Translations under genes and position numbers: made by a program
In this document: positions 10,611-24,100 of the stretch, in pieces
How the letters are laid out: every line of letters begins with the position of its first letter
Numbering within the stretch: the stretch's first letter is position 1
Origin: Diplolepis rosae
Taxonomy: Eukaryota > Arthropoda > Insecta > Hymenoptera > Diplolepididae
Length of the DNA: 64,000 nucleotides
Assembly: GCA_030998225.1 (NCBI GenBank)
Contig: JAPYXD010000746.1
Location: 1,798,001 to 1,862,000, forward strand
Reading direction: 5' to 3'
Notes under the pieces: model-generated
Databases searched by the model: none
What the model saw: the letters and a program-made list of their open reading frames with translations, nothing else
Told to the model about the DNA's origin: nothing

Positions 10611-12100
10611 TCAGTTCTCAGCTTAAATTCCCTGAGGAAGATGTATTTTAAGCACCTGGACTACTATATATAATTTTCAAAATGACAGGATTTCTAATAT
10701 ATAAACGAGGTATCTTATATTTCACTTCTCAGCTTAAGTTCCCCGAGGAAGATGTTTTTTAAGCACCTGGACTACTAGATATAATTTTAAAAATGACGGG
10801 ATCTCTAAAATATGAACTAGGTATCTTAATTTTCAGTTCTCAGCTTAAATTCCCTGAGGAAGATGTATTTTAAGCACCTGGACTACTATATATAATTTTC
10901 AAAATGACGGGATCTCTCATATATAAACGAGGTATCTTAAATTTCACTTCTCAGCTTAAGTTCCCCGAGGAAGATGTTTTTTAAGCACCTGGACTACTAT
11001 ATTATTTTCAAAATGACAGGATCTCTAAAATATGAACTAGGTATCTTAATTTTCAGTTCTCAGCTTAAATTCCATGAGGAAGATGTATTTTATGCACCTG
11101 GACTACTATATTATTTTCAAAATGACAGGATCTCTAAAATATGAAGTAGGTATCTTAATTTTCAGTTCTCAGCTTAAATTCCCTGAGGAAGATGTATTTT
11201 AAGCACCTGGACTACTATATATAATTTTCAAAATGACAGGATTTCTAATATATAAACGAGGTATCTTATATTTCACTTCTCAGCTTAAGTTCCCCGAGGA
11301 AGATGTTTTTTAAGCACCTGGACTACTAGATATAATTTTAAAAATGACGGGATCTCCAAAATATGAACACGGTATCTGGATTTTCAGTTTTCAGTTTAAA
11401 TTCCCTTAGGAAGATGTATTTTAAGCACCTGGACTACTAGATATAATTTTCAAAATGAAGGCATCTCTAATATATAATCGAGGTATCTTAAATTTCACTT
11501 CTCAGCTTAAGTTCCCCGAGGAAGATGTTTTTTAAGCATCTGGACTACTATATAATTTTCAAAATGACGGGATCTCTAAAATATGAACTAGGTATCTTAA
11601 TTTTCAGTTCTCAGCTTAAATTCCCTGAGGAAGATGTATTTTAAGCAACTGGACTACTATATATAATTTTCAAAATGACGGGATCTCTAATATATAAACG
11701 AGGTATCTTAAATTTCACTTCTCAGCTTAGGTTCCCCGAGGAAGATGTTTTTTAAGCACCTGGACTACTATATATAATTTTCAAAATGACGGGATCTCTA
11801 ATATATAAACGAGGTATCTTAAATTTCACTTCTCAGATTAGGTTCCCCGAGGAAGATGTTTCTTAAGCACCTGGACTACTAGATATAATTTTCAAAATGA
11901 CGGCATGTCTATTATATTAACGAGGTATCTTAAATTTCACTCCTCAGGTTAAGTTCCCCGAGGAAGTTGTTTTTTAAGCACCTGGACTACTAGATATAAT
12001 TTTCAAAATAACGTGATCTCTAAAATATGAAGAACGTATCTGAATTTTCAGTTCTCAGCTTAAATTCCCTGAGGAAGATTTATGTTAAACACCTGGACTA

Positions 12101-13975
12101 CTTGAAATAATTCTCAAAAAGACAGGATCTCTAAAATATGAACTAGGTATCTTAATTTTCAGTTCTCAGCTTAAATTCCATGAGGAAGATGTATTTTATG
12201 CACCTGGACTACTATATTATTTTCAAAATGACAGGATCTCTAATATATAAACGAGGTATCTGAATTTTCAGTTCTCAGCTTGAATTCCCTGAGGAAGATG
12301 TATTTTAAGCACCTGGACTACTATATATAATTTTCAAAATGACAGGATCTCTAATATATAAACGAGGTATCTTAAATTTCACTTCTCAGATTAGGTTCCC
12401 CGAGGAAGATGTTTCTTAAGCACCTGGACTACTAGATATAATTTTCAAAATGACGGCATGTCTATTATATTAACGAGGTATCTTAAATTTCACTCCTCAG
12501 GTTAAGTTCCCCGAGGAAGATGTTTTTTAAGCACCTGGACTACTAGATATAATTTTCAAAATAACGTGATCTCTAAAATATGAAGAACGTATCTTAATTT
12601 TCAGTTCTCAGCTTAAATTCCCTGAGGAAGATGTATTTTAAGCACCTGGACTACTATATATAATTTTCAAAATGACAGGATTTCTAATATATAAACGAGG
12701 TATCTTATATTTCAATTCTCAGCTTAAGTTCCCCGAGGAAGATGTTTTTTAAGCACCTGGACTACTAGATATAATTTTAAAAATGACGGGATCTCCAAAA
12801 TATGAACACGGTATCTGGATTTTCAGTTTTCAGTTTAAATTCCCTTAGGAAGATGTATTTTAAGCACCTGGACTACTAGATATAATTTTCAAAATGAAGG
12901 CATCTCTAATATATAATCGAGGTATCTTAAATTTCACGTCTCAGGTTAAGTTCCCCGAGGAAGATGTTTTTTAAGCATCTGGACTACTATATAATTTTCA
13001 AAATGACGGGATCTCTAAAATATGAACTAGGTATCTTAATTTTCAGTTCTCAGCTTAAATTCCCTGAGGAAGATGTATTTTAAGCAACTGGACTACTATA
13101 TATAATTTTCAAAATGACGGGATCTCTAATATATAAACGAGGTATCTTAAATTTCACTTCTCAGCTTAGGTTCCCCGAGGAAGATGTTTTTTAAGCACCT
13201 GGACTACTATATTATTTTCAAAATGACAGGATCTCTAAAATATGAACTAGGTATCTTAATTTTCAGTTCTCAGCTTAAATTCCATGAGGAAGATGTATTT
13301 TATGCACCTGGACTACTATATTATTTTCAAAATGACAGGATCTCTAATATATAAACGAGGTATCTGAATTTTCAGTTCTCAGCTTGAATTCCCTGAGGAA
13401 GATGTATTTTAAGCACCTGGACTACTATATATAATTTTCAAAATGACGGGATCTCTAATATATAAACGAGGTATCTTAAATTTCACTTCTCAGCTTAGGT
13501 TCCCCGAGGAAGATGTTTTTTAAGCACCTGGACTACTATATTATTTTCAAAATGACAGGATCTCTAAAATATGAACTAGGTATCTTAATTTTCAGTTCTC
13601 AGCTTAAATTCCATGAGGAAGATGTATTTTATGCACCTGGACTACTATATTATTTTCAAAATGACAGGATCTCTAATATATAAACGAGGTATCTGAATTT
13701 TCAGTTCTCAGCTTGAATTCCCTGAGGAAGATGTATTTTAAGCACCTGGACTACTAGATATAATTTTCAAAATGACGGCATCTCTATTATATTAACGAGG
13801 TATCTTAAATTTCACTCCTCAGGTTAAGTTCCCCGAGGAAGATGTTTTTTAAGCACCTGGACTACTAGATATAATTTTCAAAATAACGTGATCTCTAAAA
13901 TATGAAGAACGTATCTGAATTTTCAGTTCTCAGCTTAAATTCCCTGAGGAAGATTTATGTTAAACACCTGGACTA
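12101..13975 (+). repeat. 1,875-bp higher-order unit (17 monomers)
   Basis: The rare monomer CTTGAAATAA begins at 12101 and again at 13976. The same interval separates 22576 and 24451 in the other copy of the large duplication. Between these anchors the order is CATGAGG B, TTGAATTCC monomer, A, F with GCATGTC, E, B, A, D with TCTGGATTTTC, GAAGGCATC, then consensus A/B. It is a local tandem duplication of about 17 monomers that predates the 10,475-bp duplication, because both large copies contain it. Confidence 0.8.
13728..13838 (+). repeat. Reference monomer, subfamily F (TATTATATTAACGAGG)
   Basis: F monomers read GACGGCATCTCTATTATATT then AACGAGGTATC, with TTTCACTCCTCAGGTTAAG and a CCCCGAGG tail. 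F is almost always followed directly by an E monomer, so F-E acts as a linked pair. A sub-variant has GCATGTCTATT; I located it at 14331, 22931, 24806 and 28343, and also near 11,905 and 12,457. These are useful anchors for the large duplications described below. Confidence 0.9.
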
Positions 13976-14060
13976 CTTGAAATAATTCTCAAAAAGACAG
14001 GATCTCTAAAATATGAACTAGGTATCTTAATTTTCAGTTCTCAGCTTAAATTCCATGAGG
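13839..14060 (+). repeat. Reference monomers, subfamily E pair (GAAGAACG + TTGAAATAATTC)
   Basis: Two linked 111-bp monomers. The first has AAAATAACGTGATCTC (or AACGGGATC) and ATATGAAGAACGTATC. Its junction leads into AAGATTTATGTTAAACACC. The second has CTACTTGAAATAATTCTC followed by AAAAAGACAGG in place of CTACTAGATATAATTTTC. The CTTGAAATAA marker occurs at 12101, 13976, 22576, 24451, 27988, 41981 and 52003 and anchors several higher-order units. Only these seven occurrences were seen, so this is one of the rarer monomer types. Confidence 0.9.
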
Positions 14061-15109
14061 AAGATGTATTTTATGCACCTGGACTACTATATTATTTTCA
14101 AAATGACAGGATCTCTAATATATAAACGAGGTATCTGAATTTTCAGTTCTCAGCTTGAATTCCCTGAGGAAGATGTATTTTAAGCACCTGGACTACTATA
14201 TATAATTTTCAAAATGACGGGATCTCTAATATATAAACGAGGTATCTTAAATTTCACTTCTCAGTTTAGGTTCCCCGAGGAAGATGTTTCTTAAGCACCT
14301 GGACTACTAGATATAATTTTCAAAATGACGGCATGTCTATTATATTAACGAGGTATCTTAAATTTCACTCCTCAGGTTAAGTTCCCCGAGGAAGATGTTT
14401 TTTAAGCACCTGGACTACTAGATATAATTTTCAAAATAACGTGATCTCTAAAATATGAAGAACGTATCTTAATTTTCAGTTCTCAGCTTAAATTCCCTGA
14501 GGAAGATGTATTTTAAGCACCTGGACTACTATATATAATTTTCAAAATGACAGGATTTCTAATATATAAACGAGGTATCTTATATTTCAATTCTCAGCTT
14601 AAGTTCCCCGAGGAAGATGTTTTTTAAGCACCTGGACTACTAGATATAATTTTAAAAATGACGGGATCTCCAAAATATGAACACGGTATCTGGATTTTCA
14701 GTTTTCAGTTTAAATTCCCTTAGGAAGATGTATTTTAAGCACCTGGACTACTAGATATAATTTTCAAAATGAAGGCATCTCTAATATATAATCGAGGTAT
14801 CTTAAATTTCACGTCTCAGGTTAAGTTCCCCGAGGAAGATGTTTTTTAAGCATCTGGACTACTATATAATTTTCAAAATGACGGGATCTCTAAAATATGA
14901 ACTAGGTATCTTAATTTTCAGTTCTCAGCTTAAATTCCCTGAGGAAGATGTATTTTAAGCACCTGGACTACTATATATAATTTTCAAAATGACGGGATCT
15001 CTAATATATAAACGAGGTATCTTAAATTTCACTTCTCAGCTTAGGTTCCCCGAGGAAGATGTTTTTTAAGCACCTGGACTACTATATTATTTTCAAAATG
15101 ACAGGATCT

Positions 15110-15900
15110 CTAAAATATGAACTAGGTATCTGAATATTCAGTTCTCAGCTTAAGTTCCCTGAGGAAGATGTATTTTATGCACCTGGACTACTATATAATT
15201 TTCAAAATGACGGGATCTCTAAAATATGAACTAGGTATCTTAATTTTCAGTTCTCAGCTTAAATTCCCTGAGGAAGATGTATTTTAAGCACCTGGACTAC
15301 TATATATAATTTTCAAAATGACGGGATCTCTAATATATAAACGAGGTATCTTAAATTTCACTTCTCAGCTTAAGTTCCCCGAGGAAGATGTTTTTTAAGC
15401 ACCTGGACTACTAGATATAATTTTCAAAATGACGGGATCTCCAAAATATGAACAAGGTATTTGAATATTCAGTTCTCAGCTTAAGTTCCCTGAGGAAGAT
15501 GTATTTTATGCACCTGGACTACTATATAATTTTCAAAATGACGGGATCTCTACAATATAAACTAGGTATCTTAATTTTCAGTTCTCGGCTTAATTTCCCT
15601 GAGGAAGATGTTTTTTAAGCACCTGGACTACTATATATAATTTTCAAAATGACGGGATCTCTAATATATAAACGAGGTATCTTAAATTTCACTTCTCAGC
15701 TTAAGTTCCCCGAGGAAGATGTTTTTTAAGCACCTGGACTACTATATAATTTTCAAAATGACGGGATCTCTAAAATATGAACTAGGTATCTTAATTTTCA
15801 GTTCTCAGCTTAAATTCCCTGAGGAAGATGTATTTTAAGCACCTGGACTACTATATATAATTTTCAAAATGACGGGATCTCTAATATATAAACGAGGTAT
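15110..15900 (+). repeat. Consensus-like A/B/C stretch
   Basis: Seven or so monomers close to consensus, with two C-type TTATGC junctions near 15,177 and 15,507. It carries a private CTACAATATAAACTAGG with TTCTCGGCTTAATTTCCC near 15,550-15,600. It separates the right edge of the ~6-kb segment from the 2,754-bp duplication. No gene or unique sequence is present. Confidence 0.75.
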
Positions 15901-18350
15901 CTTAAATTTTCAGTTCTCAGCTTAGGTTCCCCGAGGAAGATGTTTTTTAAGCACCTGGACTACTATATTATTTTCAAAATGACAGGATCTCTAAAATATG
16001 AACTAGGTATCTTAATTTTCAGTTCTCAGCTTAAATTCCCTGAGGAAGATGTATTTTAAGCACCTGGACTACTATATATAATTTTCAAAATGACAGGATT
16101 TCTAATATATAAACGAGGTATCTTATATTTCACTTCTCAGCTTAAGTTCCCCGAGGAAGATGTTTTTTAAGCATCTGGACTACTATATAATATTCAAAAT
16201 GACGGGATCTCTAAAATATGAACTAGGTATCTTAATTTTCAGTTCTCAGCTTAAATTCCCTGAGGAAGATGTATTTTAAGCACCTGGACTACTAGATATA
16301 ATTTTCAAAATGACGGGATCTCTAATATATAAACGAGGTATCTTAAATTTCACTTCTCACGTTAAGATCCGCGAGGAAGATGTTTTTTAAGCACCTGGAC
16401 TACTATATAATTTTCAAAATGACGGGATCTCTAAAATATGAACTAGGTATCTTAATTTTCAGTTCTCAGCTTAAATTCCCTGAGGAAGATGTATTTTAAG
16501 CACCTGGACTACTATATATAATTTTCAAAATGACAGGATTTCTAATATATAAACGAGGTATCTTATATTTCACTTCTCAGCTTAAGTTCCCCTAGGAAGA
16601 TGTTTTTTAAGCACCTGGACTACTAGATATAATTTTCAAAATGATGGGATCTCTAAAACATGAACAAGGTATTTGAATATTCAGTTCTCAGCTTAAGTTC
16701 CCTGAGAAAGATGTATTTTATGCACCTGGACTACTATATTATTTTCAAAATGACGGGATCTCTAAAATATGAACTAGGTATCTTAATTTTCAGTTCTCAG
16801 CTTAAATTCCCTGAGGAAGATGTATTTTAAGCACCTGGACTACTATATATAATTTTCAAAATGATGGTATCTCTAAAACATGAACAAGGTATCTGAATAT
16901 TCAGTTCTCAGCTTAAGTTCCCTGAGGAAGATGTATTTTATGCACCTGGACTACTATATAATTTTCAAAATGACGGGATCTCTAAAATATGAACTAGGTA
17001 TCTTAATTTTCAGTTCTCAGCTTAAATTCCCTGAGGAAGATGTATTTTAAGCACCTGGACTACTATATATAATTTTCAAAATGACGGGATCTCTAATATA
17101 TAAACGAGTTATCTTAAATTTCACTTTTCAGCTTAGGTTCCCCGAGGAAGAAGTTTTTTAAGCACCTGGACTACTATATTATTTTCAAAATGACGGGATC
17201 TCTAAAATATGAACTAGGTATCTTAATTTTCAGTTCTCAGCTTAAATTCCCTGAGGAAGATGTATTTTAAGCACCTGGACTACTATATATAATTTTCAAA
17301 ATGACGGGATCTCTAATATATAAACGAGGTATCTTAAATTTCACTTCTCAGCTTAGGTTCCCCGAGGAAGATGTTTCTTAAGCACCTGGACTAGTAGATA
17401 TAATTTTCAAAATGACGGCATCTCCAAAATATGAACACGGTATCTGAATTTTCAGTTCTCAGTTTAAATTCCCTAAGGAAGATGTATTTTAAGCACCTGG
17501 ACTACTAGACATAATTTTCAAAATGATGGGATCTCTAAAACATGAACAATGTATTTGAATATTCAGTTCTCAGCTTAAGTTCCCTGAGGAAGATGTATTT
17601 TATGCACCTGGACTACTATATTATTTTCAAAATGACAGGATCTCTAAAATATGAACTAGGTATCTTAATTTTCAGTTCTCAGCTTAAATTCCCCGAGGAA
17701 GATGTTTTTTAAGCACCTGGACTACTATATAATTTTCAAAACGACGGGATCTCTAAAATATGAACTAGGTATCTTAATTTTCAGTTCTCGGCTTAAATTC
17801 CCTGAGGAAAGATATATTTGAAGCACCTGGACTACTATATATAATTTTCAAAATGACGGGATCTCTCATATATAAACGAGGTATCTTAAATTTCACTTCT
17901 CAGCTTAAGTTCCCCGAGGAAGATGTTTTTTAAGCACCTGGACTACTAGATATAATTTTCAAAATAACGGGATCTCTAAAACATGAACAAGGTATCTGAA
18001 TATTCAGTTCTCAGCTTAAGTTCCCTGAGGAAGATGTATTTTATGCACCTGGACTACTATATTATTTTCAAAATGACAGGATCTCTAAAATATGAACTAG
18101 GTATCTTAATTTTCAGTTCTCAGCTTAAATTCCATGAGGAAGATGTATTTTATGCACCTGGACTACTATATTATTTTCAAAATGACAGGATCTCTAATAT
18201 ATAAACGAGGTATCTGAATTTTCAGTTCTCAGCTTGAATTCCCTGAGGAAGATGTATTTTAAGCACCTGGACTACTATATATAATTTTCAAAATGATAGG
18301 ATCTCTAAAACATGAACAAGGTATTTGAATATTCAGTTCTCAGCTTAAGT
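15900..18350 (+). repeat. 2,754-bp offset duplication, copy 1
   Basis: Markers are shared with the interval 18.65-21.1 kb at an offset of 2,754 bp, about 25 monomers: CACGTTAAGATCCGCG (16358; 19112 as CACGTTGAG), GATGGTATCTC with ATGAACAAGG (16880, 19634), AAGAAGTT (17148, 19902) and GACATAATTTTC (17507, 20261). The interval ends inside the four-copy module. The copies are adjacent, so this is a tandem duplication of about 25 monomers. Confidence 0.85.
17080..18350 (+). repeat. Four-copy module, copy 3 (1-bp insertion)
   Basis: AAGAAGTT lies at 17148, 7,721 bp from copy 2 and 2,754 bp before copy 4. It shares ATGAACAATG with copy 2. A single extra base in GAGGAAAGATATATTTG near 17,807, where the other copies have GAGAAAGATATATTTG, changes the offset to copy 4 from 2,754 to 2,753 bp beyond that point and breaks the open frame seen in the other three copies. 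Confidence 0.88.
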
Positions 18351-18649
18351 TCCCCGAGGAAGATGTTTTTTAAGCACCTGGACTACTATATAATTTTCAA
18401 AATGACGGGATCTCTAAAATATGAACTAGGTATCTCAATTTTCAGTTCTCAGCTTAAATTCCCTCAGGAAGATTTATGTTAAACACCTGGACTACTAGAT
18501 ATAATTTTCAAAATGACGGGATTTCTAATATATAAACGAGGTATCTTAAATTTCACTTCTCAGCTTAAGTTCCCCGAGGAAGATGTTTTTTAAGCACCTG
18601 GACTACTAGATATAATTTTCAAAATGATGGGATCTCTAAAACATGAACA

Positions 18650-21100
18650 AGGTATTTGAATATTCAGTTCTCAGCTTAAGTTCCCTGAGGAAGATGTATT
18701 TTAAGCACCTGGACTACTATATTATTTTCAAAATGACAGGATCTCTAAAATATGAACTAGGTATCTTAATTTTCAGTTCTCAGCTTAAATTCCCTGAGGA
18801 AGATGTATTTTAAGCACCTGGACTACTATATATAATTTTCAAAATGACAGGATTTCTAATATATAAACGAGGTATCTTATATTTCACTTCTCAGCTTAAG
18901 TTCCCCGAGGAAGATGTTTTTTAAGCATCTGGACTACTATATAATTTTCAAAATGACGGGATCTCTAAAATATGAACTAGGTATCTTAATTTTCAGTTCT
19001 CAGCTTAAATTCCCTGAGGAAGATGTATTTTAAGCACCTGGACTACTATATATAATTTTCAAAATGACGGGATCTCTAATATATAAACGAGGTATCTTAA
19101 ATTTCACTTCTCACGTTGAGATCCGCGAGGAAGATGTTTTTTAAGCACCTGGACTACTATATAATTTTCAAAATGACGGGATCTCTAAAATATGAACTAG
19201 GTATCTTAATTTTCAGTTCTCAGCTTAAATTCCCTGAGGAAGATGTATTTTAAGCACCTGGACTACTATATATAATTTTCAAAATGACAGGATTTCTAAT
19301 ATATAAACGAGGTATCTTATATTTCACTTTTCAGCTTAAGTTCCCGGAGGAAGATGTTTTTTAAGCACCTGGACTACTAGATATAATGTTCCAAATGATG
19401 GGATCTCTAAAACATGAACAATGTATTTGAATATTCAGTTCTCAGCTTAAGTTCCCTGAGAAAGATGTATTTTATGCATCTGGACTACTATATAATTTTC
19501 AAAATGACGGGATCTCTAAAATATGAACTAGGTATCTTAATTTTCAGTTCTCAGCTTAAATTCCCTGAGGAAGATGTATTTTAAGCACCTGGACTACTAT
19601 ATATAATTTTCAAAATGATGGTATCTCTAAAACATGAACAAGGTATCTGAATATTCAGTTCTCAGCTTAAGTTCCCTGAGGAAGATGTATTTTATGCACC
19701 TGGACTACTATATAATTTTCAAAATGACGGGATCTCTAAAATATGAACTAGGTATCTTAATTTTCAGTTCTCAGCTTAAATTCCCTGAGGAAGATGTATT
19801 TTAAGCACCTGGACTACTATATATAATTTTCAAAATGACGGGATCTCTAATATATAAACGAGTTATCTTAAATTTCACTTTTCAGCTTAGGTTCCCCGAG
19901 GAAGAAGTTTTTTAAGCACCTGGACTACTATATTATTTTCAAAATGACAAGATCTCTAAAATATGAACTAGGTATCTTAATTTTCAGTTCTCAGCTTAAA
20001 TTCCCTGAGGAAGATGTATTTTAAGCACCTGGACTACTATATATAATTTTCAAAATGACGGGATCTCTAATATATAAACGAGGTATCTTAAATTTCACTT
20101 CTCAGCTTAGGTTCCCCGAGGAAGATGTTTTTTAAGCACCTGGACTAGTAGATATAATTTTCAAAATGACGGCATCTCCAAAATATGAACACGGTATCTG
20201 AATTTTCAGTTCTCAGTTTAAATTCCCTAAGGAAGATGTATTTTAAGCACCTGGACTACTAGACATAATTTTCAAAATGGTGGGATCTCTAAAACATGAA
20301 CAAGGTATCTGAATATTCAGTTCTCATCTTAAGTTCCCTGAGGAAGATGTATTTTATGCACCTGGACTACTATATTATTTTCAAAATGACAGGATCTCTA
20401 AAATATGAACTAGGTATCTTAATTTTCAGTTCTCAGCTTAAATTCCCCGAGGAAGATGTATTTTAAGCACCTGGACTACTATATAATTTTCAAAACGACG
20501 GGATCTCTAAAATATGAACTAGGTATCTTAATTTTCAGTTCTCGGCTTAAATTCCCTGAGAAAGATATATTTGAAGCACCTGGACTACTATATATAATTT
20601 TCAAAATGACGGGATCTCTCATATATAAACGAGGTATCTTAAATTTCACTTCTCAGCTTAAGTTCCCCGAGGAAGATGTTTTTTAAGCACCTGGACTACT
20701 AGATATAATTTTCAAAATAACGGGATCTCTAAAACATGAACAAGGTATCTGAATATTCAGTTCTCAGCTTAAGTTCCCTGAGGAAGATGTATTTTATGCA
20801 CCTGGACTACTATATTATTTTCAAAATGACAGGATCTCTAAAATATGAACTAGGTATCTTAATTTTCAGTTCTCAGCTTAAATTCCATGAGGAAGATGTA
20901 TTTTATGCACCTGGACTACTATATTATTTTCAAAATGACAGGATCTCTAATATATAAACGAGGTATCTGAATTTTCAGTTCTCAGCTTGAATTCCCTGAG
21001 GAAGATGTATTTTAAGCACCTGGACTACTATATATAATTTTCAAAATGATAGGATCTCTAAAACATGAACAAGGTATTTGAATATTCAGTTCTCAGCTTA
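18650..21100 (+). repeat. 2,754-bp offset duplication, copy 2
   Basis: Second member of the pair starting near 15.9 kb. Its left part, 18.47-19.5 kb, also matches the 3.34 and 6.43 kb segment (AAGATTTA at 18469, 12,024 bp after 6445), including the CATCTGGAC and CCCGGAGG variants. This interval is therefore a junction between two older duplicated lineages. Confidence 0.82.
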
Positions 21101-24100
21101 AATTCCCTGAGGAAGATGTATTTTAAGCACCTGGACTACTATATATAATTTTCAAAATGACAGGATTTCTAATATATAAACGAGGTATCTTATATTTCAC
21201 TTCTCAGCTTAAGTTCCCCGAGGAAGATGTTTTTTAAGCACCTGGACTACTAGATATAATTTTAAAAATGACGGGATCTCTAAAATATGAACTAGGTATC
21301 TTAATTTTCAGTTCTCAGCTTAAATTCCCTGAGGAAGATGTATTTTAAGCACCTGGACTACTATATATAATTTTCAAAATGACGGGATCTCTCATATATA
21401 AACGAGGTATCTTAAATTTCACTTCTCAGCTTAAGTTCCCCGAGGAAGATGTTTTTTAAGCACCTGGACTACTATATTATTTTCAAAATGACAGGATCTC
21501 TAAAATATGAACTAGGTATCTTAATTTTCAGTTCTCAGCTTAAATTCCATGAGGAAGATGTATTTTATGCACCTGGACTACTATATTATTTTCAAAATGA
21601 CAGGATCTCTAAAATATGAAGTAGGTATCTTAATTTTCAGTTCTCAGCTTAAATTCCCTGAGGAAGATGTATTTTAAGCACCTGGACTACTATATATAAT
21701 TTTCAAAATGACAGGATTTCTAATATATAAACGAGGTATCTTATATTTCACTTCTCAGCTTAAGTTCCCCGAGGAAGATGTTTTTTAAGCACCTGGACTA
21801 CTAGATATAATTTTAAAAATGACGGGATCTCCAAAATATGAACACGGTATCTGGATTTTCAGTTTTCAGTTTAAATTCCCTTAGGAAGATGTATTTTAAG
21901 CACCTGGACTACTAGATATAATTTTCAAAATGAAGGCATCTCTAATATATAATCGAGGTATCTTAAATTTCACGTCTCAGGTTAAGTTCCCCGAGGAAGA
22001 TGTTTTTTAAGCATCTGGACTACTATATAATTTTCAAAATGACGGGATCTCTAAAATATGAACTAGGTATCTTAATTTTCAGTTCTCAGCTTAAATTCCC
22101 TGAGGAAGATGTATTTTAAGCAACTGGACTACTATATATAATTTTCAAAATGACGGGATCTCTAATATATAAACGAGGTATCTTAAATTTCACTTCTCAG
22201 CTTAGGTTCCCCGAGGAAGATGTTTTTTAAGCACCTGGACTACTATATATAATTTTCAAAATGACGGGATCTCTAATATATAAACGAGGTATCTTAAATT
22301 TCACTTCTCAGATTAGGTTCCCCGAGGAAGATGTTTTTTAAGCACCTGGACTACTAGATATAATTTTCAAAATGACGGCATCTCTATTATATTAACGAGG
22401 TATCTTAAATTTCACTCCTCAGGTTAAGTTCCCCGAGGAAGATGTTTTTTAAGCACCTGGACTACTAGATATAATTTTCAAAATAACGTGATCTCTAAAA
22501 TATGAAGAACGTATCTGAATTTTCAGTTCTCAGCTTAAATTCCCTGAGGAAGATTTATGTTAAACACCTGGACTACTTGAAATAATTCTCAAAAAGACAG
22601 GATCTCTAAAATATGAACTAGGTATCTTAATTTTCAGTTCTCAGCTTAAATTCCATGAGGAAGATGTATTTTATGCACCTGGACTACTATATTATTTTCA
22701 AAATGACAGGATCTCTAATATATAAACGAGGTATCTGAATTTTCAGTTCTCAGCTTGAATTCCCTGAGGAAGATGTATTTTAAGCACCTGGACTACTATA
22801 TATAATTTTCAAAATGACGGGATCTCTAATATATAAACGAGGTATCTTAAATTTCACTTCTCAGATTAGGTTCCCCGAGGAAGATGTTTCTTAAGCACCT
22901 GGACTACTAGATATAATTTTCAAAATGACGGCATGTCTATTATATTAACGAGGTATCTTAAATTTCACTCCTCAGGTTAAGTTCCCCGAGGAAGATGTTT
23001 TTTAAGCACCTGGACTACTAGATATAATTTTCAAAATAACGTGATCTCTAAAATATGAAGAACGTATCTTAATTTTCAGTTCTCAGCTTAAATTCCCTGA
23101 GGAAGATGTATTTTAAGCACCTGGACTACTATATATAATTTTCAAAATGACAGGATCTCTAATATATAAACGAGGTATCTTAAATTTCAATTCTCAGCTT
23201 AAGTTCCCCGAGGAAGATGTTTTTTAAGCACCTGGACTACTAGATATAATTTTCAAAATGACGGGATCTCCAAAATATGAACACGGTATCTGGATTTTCA
23301 GTTCTCAGCTTAAATTCCCTTAGGAAGATGTATTTTAAGCACCTGGACTACTAGATATAATTTTCAAAATGACGGCATCTCTAATATATAATCGAGGTAT
23401 CTTAAATTTCACGTCTCAGCTTAAGTTCCCCGAGGAAGATGTTTTTTAAGCACCTGGACTACTATATAATTTTCAAAATGACGGGATCTCTAAAATATGA
23501 ACTAGGTATCTTAATTTTCAGTTCTCAGCTTAAATTCCCTGAGGAAGATGTATTTTAAGCACCTGGACTACTATATATAATTTTCAAAATGACGGGATCT
23601 CTAATATATAAACGAGGTATCTTAAATTTCACTTCTCAGCTTAAGTTCCCCGAGGAAGATGTTTTTTAAGCACCTGGACTACTATATTATTTTCAAAATG
23701 ACAGGATCTCTAAAATATGAACTAGGTATCTTAATTTTCAGTTCTCAGCTTAAATTCCCTGAGGAAGATGTATTTTAAGCACCTGGACTACTATATAATT
23801 TTCAAAATGACGGGATCTCTAATATATAAACGAGGTATCTTAATTTTCAGTTCTCAGCTTAAATTCCCTGAGGAAGATGTATTTTAAGCACCTGGACTAC
23901 TATATATAATTTTCAAAATGACGGGATCTCTAATATATAAACGAGGTATCTTAAATTTCACTTCTCAGCTTAGGTTCCCCGAGGAAGATGTTTTTTAAGC
24001 ACCTGGACTACTATATTATTTTCAAAATGACAGGATCTCTAAAATATGAACTAGGTATCTTAATTTTCAGTTCTCAGCTTAAATTCCCTGAGGAAGATGT

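Larger units (their letters stand above)
9120..15110 (+). repeat. ~6-kb duplicated segment, copy 1 (offset 10,475)
   Basis: Rare markers throughout this segment recur 10,475 bp downstream. They are ATGAACAAGG (9159, 19634), ATGAAGTAGG (11143, 21618), CTTGAAATAA (12101, 22576; and 13976, 24451), GCATGTCTATT (14331, 24806) and TCTGGATTTTC (14691, 25166). The offset equals about 95 monomers and stays exactly 10,475 over nearly 6 kb, so no net insertion or deletion separates the copies. The left edge falls near 9.12 kb and the right edge near 15.1 kb, where subfamily order diverges. Confidence 0.9.
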
